40,298 nucleotides of DNA from Mesotaenium endlicherianum (lineage: Eukaryota > Streptophyta > Zygnematophyceae > Zygnematales > Mesotaeniaceae). The notes beneath the pieces are model-generated. The model was given only the letters and a program-made list of their open reading frames with translations. It did no database searches and was not told the DNA's origin. The stretch lies in the NCBI GenBank assembly GCA_009602735.1, contig WELA01000853.1, forward strand, positions 205,967-246,264, in the 5' to 3' direction. Position numbers and translations under genes: made by a program. Positions 31,724 to 40,298 of the stretch are shown in pieces (the stretch's first letter is position 1; each line of letters opens with the position of its first letter).

Positions 31724-31857
31724 GCGTGCACGCGCCACCTATTCCTTTTGCCCCTGCAAACCCTGAAGGCTGATGCCGCACGACACCCCTGAGTGAGTGC
31801 CAGGTGGAGCATGCGGGCTACGGGCACTCAGGAGAGGGTTGCGGAGGTTGCTGCCTC

Positions 31858-31903
31858 CGTGTGTACGTGCGTGTGTGCATGCGTGCGTGCATGCGTGCAT
31901 GCT
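31858..31903 (+). repeat. GTGC/ATGC tandem tetramer
   Basis: GTGTGCATGCGTGCGTGCAT continues with further GCGTGCATGC units. Confidence 0.85.
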
Positions 31904-32188
31904 GGCAGCTCGTGCGGCGTGAGTGAGATTTTAAGGCACGGAGGGGGACGGGCGGGGGAGGTGTGACGGAATTGATTGGGGAGGGGCTCGTCTCCCTGTG
32001 GACTTGCTTCACTTTGGCTCGCCTCAATTTTTGTGCGGCTTAGATTCGGGTTTCAAGCAGGCTCGTCTCCGTCTCTACTGCAGCCTAGTAGTAGTCCGCG
32101 AGAAGTTGTGCAATTGTGGGAGATCGAGGAGGTGCGAGCGGAGTCTGGAGGCGCTTGGCCGGCTAAATGCTGAGGGTGCGTGAATGGT

Positions 32189-32302
32189 GCTGCTGCTCTT
32201 GCTCCTGCTCCTGCTCCTATTTCTGCTCCTGCTCAAGCTCCTGGTCCTGATTGTGCTCCTGCTCCTGTTCCTGCTCCTGCTCTTGCTCCTGCTTTGCATC
32301 CT
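32189..32302 (+). repeat. (CTCCTG)n hexamer repeat
   Basis: About 19 imperfect GCTCCT units. The minus-strand frame through it reads Arg/Ser dipeptides (RSRNRSRS), which mimics an SR protein but has no domain around it. Confidence 0.9.
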
Positions 32303-33024
32303 GGCGCCTGCTCCCCTTCTGCTTGCTTGTGCACGTGAGTAAGGGCGGCCACAGTGCCAGATGGCATCAGAGTGCGGCGGTCCCCTATTACTCCTCATCA
32401 TCATCATGTACAAAAACTGTGGCGTTTTGACGAGCAGGGCGCCTTGCAAAAAAGATAATACGGAGCTGGAGCGTAGGCTCTTTGACACCTGGCGCTGGCG
32501 CACTGCCAATCACACCATAACTAAGCCATAGGTGAAAAAAAGCCTGGTCGTCTAGGCAGAAGCCCTCAGACCCAACTCCTCATTCCTCTGGGTGTGCATG
32601 AGCGCAGAGAGATGGTTTAGTAGCCACTGCCAGGTCACCATGTGGGGAGGGTAAGCGCAGTGAGGCAGGGGGCAAGCAACAGCTGGACAGGGGCTTGCGG
32701 TGGCGGTGCATGCTCTTGCGCTCTTTGATCTCCCGACGCTGCCGGCGTTGAGAGGGCGGAGGTGGACAAGCACGGGGCAGAAGCCATGCTTGACCAGAGG
32801 AGGACACCGCAAGGGGGTCTTCATTGGTAAAACACACCTGGATACACCTTGATGCCCCTTGACACCGGTGGTTGCTTGCTCTCTCGCTCTATTTATGCTT
32901 TTGTGGCAGCTGGGTGATCTAGCGCGTGGGTGTTTTTGCAAGTTTGCGTGCAGCGTGCTTGAACAATTGCTCTTGCAGGCGGGAAACCCAGCCGATGCAT
33001 TGCATCGTTTTGAGGGGATGTGGG

Positions 33025-33075
33025 GTAGTGGGAAAGTGGGGAAGTGGGAGATGGGGGGGGAGGGGGGGTGGAGGA
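33025..33075 (+). repeat. G-rich tract with quadruplex potential
   Basis: Several runs of three to eight G separated by short spacers (GTGGGGAAGTGGGAGATGGG, then longer runs). Confidence 0.7.
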
Positions 33076-33395
33076 TTTTATGTTGGCAACCATCTACACT
33101 GGAAGAAAAGTGAGGGTGAGAGGCTTGGGATGAAAAAGGCGAGCAAGCGCCAAAAGAGGGGAGGGAGTGGGGGGGGGAGTAGATGTATGATTCATGACTG
33201 GTCGGGCTTCAGGCCAGCAGATGTCGACTCTGCCCCACCTCAATGGGGCGTTGGAAAGACGTCAAACAGGGCCCGCTGGCACGCTCTAGCTTTGCCACCT
33301 AGCTCCCTGGCTTGAGCCTTGCACTGACCCTCCCACTTTGTATCCCACTTGGCTGCATGCTGGCTAGCTGTGGCGTAAATTTTTGGTTGCTTCCA

Positions 33396-33448
33396 GCATG
33401 GGCTGCTCGCTCGCTCGCTTGCTCCCTTGCTTGCTTGCTCGCTCACTC
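33396..33448 (+). repeat. GCTC/GCTT tandem tetramer
   Basis: GCTCGCTCGCTCGCTTGCTC and more of the same kind; it creates Ala/Cys/Ser-rich shadow frames. Confidence 0.85.
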
Positions 33449-33500
33449 TGGTGGGCTGCCGGCAAAGGCCATCCGATTGATAGGGACCGTGCGCTTTATG

Positions 33501-34273
33501 AGTGTTTCTTGATACGTTTATTAGATATTTTACTTCATACAGCTAGGTTGAACTTCTCTCTAAGATGGAAGTGGAGAAACGTGTACCTGTAAATTATAAT
33601 AAGACAAGAGTCCCAACTGTGCTTCTTTGATGTATAAGTACTCACAGCTTCATACACGAATATCTCATGTATATTTGCTTGTCAATTTGCCAGACAATCA
33701 TTTGAATTCCTGCATATTGCAATGTCTAATTGCGACAAAGCCACTTAGTTTCCTACCTTTTTCCGTAAAGAAGCAGCAACAAGCCAGATTATGAATTGCA
33801 TGTGCGCCAAACACCCTAGCTTGCACAAAGACAGCACTCCCTGAGTCCCTCCAATATTTTTATTCAAAAGTTTCATCAAGCATGAAAATTGAAACATTGT
33901 TTTTTCATCTCTATGCGTCGTCTTTAGTGACACTACTTGCACAAGTTGATGCCCACTTCTCGTAGTGTGCAATCATTTCAGAAAAAGAAAAAGTTCCTAC
34001 TTCCAAAATTTGGTGGTCAAAGCTATCGTCCCAGCAGAACAAACTAGTGACTACATACATGTCAAAGTTTCTGTACATGACTTACAATGACGAACACGCG
34101 GCAGAGTTGACTGGCAAATATGACCACACGATACCCATACAAGGTGAGTTGCTCACTTCCCGGGAGATGACGAGCCCACAACTCCAAACAGGAAGAATAA
34201 GAGGCTGGAAACACAACCAATAGCTAACTACAGGCGTCTGTCGTACTGCTACAGATTACCCGCTGTCAAAAAA
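33501..34273. other. 3' flank of copy 3, no other gene seen
   Basis: AT-rich; the sequence changes abruptly from the GC-rich tract near 33.5 kb. It probably contains the 3' end region of the minus-strand gene to the right. Confidence 0.55.
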
Positions 34274-36806
34274 TTAATTGTCCTCGGAAGCAGATGTCCA
34301 GCTGCCAGAAATCTCACTATCTTCCTCACTCCAGCTGTCCGAGCCTCCACTCTCATTGCTCCCCTCCACAGCTTGGCGCCTTGTGTCTTTGAAGAGCTGC
34401 CTGGCACTGCCAGGTGGCACTTTGCAACAGCGGCTCCCTTTAGCTGCATATTGTCCACAGCTCTCATACCAGGTGTGATTGATTATCGCATGTGCAGCGC
34501 ATTGAGACTGCCACTTGGCACCCCAACGTGAAGAGGCCACCAACAAGGCAAAGTGGCATGCAGGAGTCCAGCTTCAGCACCTGCAGACTGCATTTGAGTG
34601 CCGCGGGGATGTGCCACTTGGGCTCTCCTGGCTGCACTGTGAGCTCCTCTGAGTCCTCAAACTCCGAGTCATAGTCATCATTGCGAGACAATGTCACAGA
34701 CAAATAGGTGAGCTGACTGAGGTACTTGAGATGGGGCCAAGCCACTTTTTGAAAGAGGTTGATATCCAATGAACGCAGGTTAGGCGTTAACGCAAAGAAG
34801 TCTGGCTGAATTGCCACTGGATATATGGGCTCCAAATTGAGATTCTCCAGGAGAGTTAAGGGATCTCCAATCTTGGGAATAGCATCAGCCTCGATGTTCA
34901 AAGTTTGAAGGTTGGGGCCAAACCGCATCGTGTCCATGAAGGGGGTCGGCTCTTCTTCCGGATCTTCGTCACTGGGGGAAATTATTAGACTCATCAGATG
35001 ACGGCTCCTGAAGATTTTGCCCATCTTCTTTACAATAAACTGCAACAAAAAGGAGCCAATGCAATCCAAATTACGTTTCAGGTGAGTAAGGTCTGAGCTC
35101 AATATAAGTAAGAGCTGGGAGAGCAAGTGCACCGTAGGAGCTAACAGCAACGTCTGGCTTAAGTTTTAGGGCGCTTATCGGAAGACACGTCACCTCAAGC
35201 TTCTTGAGACTCGTCATTTCTTGCAAAGACTTTATCAGCAAGTTGCTGGAGGAGTCTGATAGGTCGTCAAATGCAAATCGCACAAATGGCGGAAAATTTG
35301 CCAGCCACAGCGGCGAAGGTGTTGACATTGTCGACCTTGTCAGCAGGATATGAAGCTCCTGAAGATTTTTGATCTGTCGAAGAGTTTTACTGACTGGGAT
35401 GCGGGAGAAAAAGAAGGAGTCATAGCTGAAAACGAGCTTCTTCATATTCACTTGTCTGCTAAAGTTCATGTCCTCCACTGCCTTCTCGTAGCTGCGCCAA
35501 TCAGTGTGATGAGAGCAGGTGAAATCGGAAGGCAAGCGCAGATACAATTCTTGGATGTTTACGTTGAGGGAAAGTAACAAGGAAAGATTGTTGAGGTCCA
35601 TCACATTGCCACCAAAGTCAAGGGTAAAGAACGTGACCAGCGGAAATTCTATGGCAAGCCTCCTCACAAAAATCATGTGGCCATTTGTCAAAGGATCCCC
35701 TACTGAGACATGTGTCACATTGTTGACTTCATGCAGCCGCCGGAGCGCCACATCTACATCCTCAACAAAATGACAGGATGCTTTCTTGAAAGTTGAGCGC
35801 AATACATTGCACCACCTGGTGCACACACTGCTCACGTTCTTGACTTGAGCCATGGATAGATTTGGCGTCTGCCCAGACCGCTGCTCAGCAGCTGGGTGCA
35901 AACAAACTGACCGCAAAATGACCTTCAGAATGTAAGCAGGCATGTCAAAAGTACTGGAAGCTGATGTCCCTGAAGAAGAGCAGCTTTGGTCCTGGTACAA
36001 ACAAGGACAAAATGAACTTCAATAAGTAACCTCCATAGTGACTAATTTTAATTTTAAACAAAGACAACATCACCAGGCATTCTTCTGTCGAACGGTCTAA
36101 CATTGAGGAGGCAGCAGGAGTTAGAGCCTAATACAGTGAAATGACCTACAAAACAAGGCTGCGTTTTGTAATCAAAGTGGATGCAGAAAAAGTTTGCAAC
36201 ACTTTGCAAATGGCGTGCTCAACATATAAGCTGCACCGTCACTTGTGTAGAGACATTTTCTGTAATTACATATGACCTGATGATAGCATATGAGACCACT
36301 GAAGCTTTAACATATAGATTGATATACTCACAGTACTTCTATTGATGAATTAAGATCATACGCAGGTCAAGTGAGGCCAGTGTCAAATAGGCTCTATCTT
36401 GCACTTATTCCTTGCTAAACGTACCATCTCATAATAAGCCTCACAATCTTTACCAGTCGCTGCTCCACATATATAGACTTAATAGTTGCCACTCATAGTG
36501 ATTAGGAACAGGTTGGCAGCATGTTAGCTGATATAATACAACGAGATATGCCTTCAACCAGCACATGAACCAAAATATTGGTCCTACATATATGATTCTT
36601 GCATGGAAAGTCCTTGCCAGTATATCTAGTTGCATGTGTATATTACAGTTCTGAAGTCAGAATTGAACCAATTTACAAACAAATATAGATGCTGAAAGTT
36701 GGTATACATTTTCCACGCCGTGAAGCTTCTCATGAGAACTCGAAGTGTCTGCTTTGCCTTTCCTAGTCTTGCCCTTCATTTTCCCCTTTGATTTTTTCAA
36801 ATCCAT
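34274..36806 (-). pseudogene. F-box/LRR family member (copy 3), frameshifted tail
   Basis: Same family as copy 2. Minus-strand order: possible first exon from ATG 36806 (MDLKKSKGKMKGKTRKGK, very basic); an intron of about 750 bases; main exon from 35991 (after TTTGTACCAG) with F-box MPAYILKVILRSVC and VSSVCTRWCNVL, then LRR-like repeats (IQELYLRL, KNLQELHILL, SLKKLEVTC); last exon from 35040 (after GTTGCAG) with LRSLDINLF and LTYLSVTLS. Where copy 2 has the donor CCG|GTAAGT, this copy reads CCGATAAGC, and the frame stays open through the site to a stop near 35071. In the last exon one extra base near 34470 ends the aligned frame at CTCDNQSH; the family tail (GSARQLFKDTRR) resumes in the next frame to 34274. 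It may be a pseudogene or a gene with a new C-terminus. Confidence 0.8.
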
Positions 36807-38266
36807 CGAGCAGAGTAGCTTCAGAGGCTATCTTCCAGTTACTGCAGGATGTGTATGTGACTACTTATAACTATATACTGGTATATGCTCAAGAAGCAAA
36901 CATTCAAGTCATGTTAAAGATTGACATGATGTCAATGTTTGGCGATTAAGGAGTGATTAGAAGAGTCCAGATAAGAAAAGTTCAGGAACTGTAGCTGGTT
37001 CTAATTAAGGGCTATGTTCATCGTCCGTTACAAAAGCTTGAGATCAATGTCTAAGAATGTTATGCAAATGCCCTGTAACCTTAATTTTAGCGCACATAAT
37101 TTTTTAATTGATGGTATATATTGAGCCGATTAAGTTGTGTATATACATATGTCCTTAAGTGAAGTTTTTGAGAGTCTTATGTTATGCACAAATGTCATTG
37201 CCAGGGACTAGTATGCGGAGAGTTATGTAGGCCGTCAATTGAAACGCTTTCGAAAAATAAAATACAATGTCTCGTTCCATTCCATTTTCCAGCGTGGATC
37301 GAGTACAATTGTTTCTCGAACAACCAAGGTAACTTTGTCGAAGGATATTATTGCTACTGCTTGCATGACAAGGCCCATTCAAAGTTGTCCCCCACTACTG
37401 CATACTTTACCATGAAGCAAACTACGGACGCGAGGCAATTCAGAGCGAGCCCATATACTCGTTAATTATTTAAGAAACTATATAACAATGTTCCGAGACA
37501 ATTTGGATTCACTTTATTCAAAAAGTAGGAGTTCGTCTTATTTCCCATCAGCCGCGTGTCGATTCGACCCGACCAGTTAAGCGACGGATCTGGGCGGCCA
37601 ATTAAGCTCAAAAATATACTGGCGCGTTTGTTTTGGACAATCATAACAGCGCGCGAGAAGGCGCAGAGAAGGCGTGATTGGTTACGACATTCTCTTAGTA
37701 TATATACCGTACGAAAAGTACACGTACGAAGGTAAAGCGTTTGATAGTTGGACGCAATCTCCGAATGATGAGCTTGTCCCAGCTCAACCTTGTTCCAGCT
37801 TGTCCCCCCTGCTTGTCCCGAATTCCGAAGTCCATCCAAAAACAGCTGTGCTTTTCATTTTGGCGCTGCTGGTCGATGAGACTGGAACGGTCTCTCCCTA
37901 GCTGTCTGCAGACTCCGCACTAATGATGAGCTGCTCTCCAGTTGAAGAAAAGATCACACCTAACTGCACAGTGCTGCTGTTCTAATAAAGGCCCGGGCCA
38001 TCTGCATTCCTCTTACTTCTTCAAACTTGCCTCTCTAGTTACTGGAGATGTGCAGATTTTAGCGACTGTATAGGGAGGGGCCTGCTTGTGGATGAGCAAA
38101 CACCTTTGGTCACACTGCCAGCTTGTGTACGGTCGCAGGGCCCAAAGAATAATACTGCTTCTTCGTTATTTGTGTTCTTCCTGACTAGGCATCGTAAGAG
38201 AGGGGTTTGGGAAAAGGGAGGTTGCTCGTCGTGCTGCGGGAGCAGGGAGGGAGCAGCTTTGCCAAG
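36807..38266. other. Upstream region of the 38.3-kb gene
   Basis: No supported coding frame. AGTATATATACC (about 37697) is a TATA candidate on the plus strand, and TTTGGCGC (37859-37866) fits the E2F consensus. Both lie upstream of the 38267 start, so a promoter here is possible but unproven. Confidence 0.4.
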
Positions 38267-39141
38267 ATGCCTTCCCCCACTGCAGGGTATAAGAATCACA
38301 CGTTTGAGCGTAGTCAGACGGGCGTCATGAACTTTCCGCGCTCGCTGACGTTCACACGCAGCATGGAGCGCAGCCACACCGTACACACGGGCGAGCGGAC
38401 GTTTGAGGACGCTGAGGCGGATCTGGAGGGTGACTACTACGAGGAGGAGGGCGACCTGTACGGAGCTCCTGACACTGGGACCTACTATGAGGACTCCGAA
38501 GCAGCAACGTCACCGCCGATGTCGCCGCCCAGGCGAAAGAGGACGGCCAGCATTGGCCAGGAAGAGGACATAGATATCCACCTGTACCCCCTCGGGCAGA
38601 GGCTGTCAGACAGGCCGCCACCTGATGTGAGTTTGTCGGTCCTGTTATTCTCGTCCTCCCTTTATAATTGCCATGGAACTCTGAGCCTTCCCTAGGAACA
38701 ACCTTCTTCAGGGGTATCAATATTGACATCGGTGTTCTATTTACACAGTTTGAGAGAGACTTTATTCTTTTCACATAATTTGGCAAACAACATGCTACTG
38801 TAGGTACCAGATTAGTACACTTGGGTTTAATCGCTCCGGAGGGGTACTCTTAGACACAGTCAGATGAAGCCACTGGTGCTCTTTGTGAAGCACATCATCT
38901 CATGGGAGAAATTGAGCGTTCGAAGGATACCATCGTGGTGGGGTCAACTTGGGTCAACTCGGAGTCAACTTCCGATGAGCAGGCGCAATCAGCTGGGGGC
39001 AGCATAGCAGGGGAACATCCTCGGTCAGCAGTTCACAGTCGGCCGAGGAGTCAAACAGGTCAACAGGTCACCCCGGTCAACATCACGAAGCGGTCAAAGC
39101 GGCAACCCCACGAAGGAATAAGCAGTAGAAGGGTGCTATGA
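38267..39141 (+). CDS. Two-exon gene of unknown function
   Basis: First exon 38267-38626 (120 codons from ATG, context CAAGATGC) ends at a good donor GAT|GTGAGT. It encodes a hydrophilic protein: FERSQTGVMNFPRSLTFTRS, then an acidic Tyr-rich part (EGDYYEEEGDLY) and SPPMSPPRRKRTAS. The last has proline-directed and basophilic (RKRTAS) phosphosite-like motifs. The second exon is less sure: 38860-39141 follows GACACAG in phase and is open to TGA (SDEATGALCEAHHLMGEIER, later SRPRSQTGQQV). Total 213 aa, no membrane segment or known domain. An alternative acceptor at about 38748 would add only FERDFILFT before a stop. The gene could also continue differently past the window. Confidence 0.55.
38942..39097 (-). 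promoter_or_regulatory. Cluster of seven TTGACC/TTGACT motifs
   Basis: GGTCAA or AGTCAA occurs at 38942, 38952, 38963, 39049, 39058, 39075 and 39092; on the minus strand each is a W-box core (TTGACY), the binding site of plant WRKY factors. The cluster overlaps the putative second exon, so it may instead be a coding repeat. Confidence 0.4.
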
Positions 39142-39378
39142 GACTGACAGAGAGGGAGAGGTGGCTGGGGGGGCTGGGGGGGGTGTCCATTTGTACCTTT
39201 CCGACTGGTGGGAGGAAGGTAGAGCTGGGGCATCTCCTGGGGCAGGAGATGCCCCACAGCTTGGGAGCTATCTGTCATGACAGCTGGACTCCTGCTGTGC
39301 CGTGTGTCGCCCGTAGAGGCGTCAGATTGTGTCCGCACCTCACCCGCCCCACCACCCGCCCGCAGTCTCGCCCACCCC

Positions 39379-39380
<2 letters not shown>

Positions 39381-39415
<35 letters not shown>

Positions 39416-39422
39416 GCGCGCG

Positions 39423-39453
<31 letters not shown>
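39381..39453 (+). repeat. Compound (CT)n-(CA)n microsatellite
   Basis: About 33 bases of CT (39381-39413), a GCGCGC spacer, then about 30 bases of CA (39424-39453). Long Ser/Leu and Thr/His frames through it are artefacts. Confidence 0.97.
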
Positions 39454-39458
<5 letters not shown>

Positions 39459-40298
39459 CTGCTCTTCCTCCGCCCCCCCCTTCCTCATGCCTCCTCTCTC
39501 GCCAGCGAGCAATTCCTCTCTCAAGTGGATGTCAAGAGGGAGAGATATTGGGAGAGCAGGAAGGGGCAGCAGAATTCACCCCCTCTTTCCGCATGTCCGA
39601 GAAGTGTTGCTCATGAGACTTGTTGAATGTTGTTGTTGTTGTTAGAGGGCCGGGGGGGGGAAGGGAGAGGAAGAAACTGGGGGGTGGCGGGGGGAAGGTG
39701 GAAAGGGTGAAGCTGAAGGATGAAGAGATGAGAAAGGGGAGGGGAGGGGAGGGTGAGCTGATATCGTGCCCCCCTTGTCACTGGTGCGGGCCAAGTATCA
39801 AGCATGACTTTTTGCATGTGGGTGCGTGCGTGGGTGCGTGGGTGGGTTTGGGGGCGGGGCTGGCGGCGGGGGCGCAGGCGCGGAGGTGCTGCTGACGCCC
39901 AAGTTCCTGGCCACCACTTGGGAGGGCTGGGGCACCAGCCTCTGCTGGTGCGTTCCAAACCCTAGCCCTAATCTGTTTGGAGAATCGTGAGCCTGACCCC
40001 TGGCCCCTGGTCAAACCCTACCGTCAACCTAGCACATAGGATGGGGAGGGGGAGGAGGGGCTGGGGGAGAGTGAGGGGGATTGCGCAGAGGCAAGGTAAC
40101 GTCGTCATGTCGCACGCGTGCCGCCTGCCGCCTGCTACTTGCCGCTGGCACCACCCGCTACTTTTCACCTGTCAGTTGCCACTTGTCAACATCGGCCGCC
40201 TGGCGCCACCTGGGGGCCTGCCGTGGGAGCCACCGAGAGAGGGACAGCGCGAGAGTGGGTAGGAGTCTGGAGTGTTCTTTGGTGGTGGGGGGGGGGGG
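39454..40298. other. G-rich end of window, no gene seen
   Basis: A TGTTGTTGTTGTT run (39630-39642), G-quadruplex-prone sequence at 39652-39704 and repeated GGGTGCGTG (39815-39850) are present. CCCTAGCCCTAATC near 39960 is telomere-like. The window ends in a G run. Confidence 0.65.

Larger units (their letters stand above)
29716..33500. other. GC-rich low-complexity stretch, no supported gene
   Basis: Overlapping frames on all strands reflect base composition. The one with some protein-like character is a minus-strand 83-codon frame at 30360-30611 (LLKACSRVAALGPLCPQLQG), for which I see no start context, splice partners or family. Many simple repeats occur. Confidence 0.55.

Noticed and set aside
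32075..32509. Minus-strand frame with Arg/Ser dipeptides resembling an SR splicing factor
   Set aside because: Produced by a CTCCTG hexamer repeat; no RRM or other domain and no extension beyond the repeat.
39329..39616. Thr/His- and Ser/Leu-rich frames near 39.4 kb
   Set aside because: Translation of the CT and CA microsatellites.

Overview
This is nuclear DNA of a eukaryote, most likely of the green lineage (alga or plant). The signs are spliced genes, an A-type cyclin, Ty3/gypsy elements, one of them a chromovirus with an initiator-Met-like primer site, F-box/LRR paralogues, and interstitial CCCTAAA-type telomere motifs. I cannot name the species. Base composition is mosaic: AT-richer gene-bearing stretches (about 19.5-29.5 kb and 33.5-38 kb) alternate with GC-rich, microsatellite-rich stretches in which I find almost no genes (14.6-19.4, 29.7-33.5 and 38-40.3 kb). 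There is one assembly gap of 106 N and one isolated N.

The left 10.9 kb is a nest of two LTR retrotransposons. Element B (minus strand, from the left window edge to 8242) is a nearly complete Ty3/gypsy chromovirus. It has a 721-bp 5' LTR, a Met-type primer site, gag, a -1 frameshift signal (TTTAAAA plus a perfect 10-bp hairpin), protease, RT, RNase H, integrase and chromodomain. It also carries a third ORF of about 558 codons between pol and the 3' LTR. Only the first 12 bases of its 3' LTR lie in the window. Element B landed inside the integrase of element A (plus strand). The surviving end of A encodes the integrase C-terminus plus a PHD finger, then a polypurine tract and an LTR. Two elements with different histone-reader modules are thus nested.

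A lineage-specific F-box/LRR family has three copies: a badly broken one at 11.8-13.2 kb (+), and two better ones at 26.3-28.8 kb (-) and 34.3-36.8 kb (-). Each of the better two has a single-base frameshift when compared with its relatives. The last two also share upstream sequence, so the duplicated unit includes the 5' flank.

Between them lies an A-type cyclin gene (22.3-24.6 kb, nine exons). Its coding exons are all open and join in phase, but one intron begins with AT and another ends with AA. A small glutamine/glutamate-rich coiled-coil gene or fragment lies just upstream. At the right, 38.27-39.14 kb holds a two-exon gene of unknown function whose second exon overlaps a cluster of GGTCAA/AGTCAA motifs. 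The rest is intergenic sequence with minisatellites, microsatellites and one striking inverted repeat at 17.7 kb.
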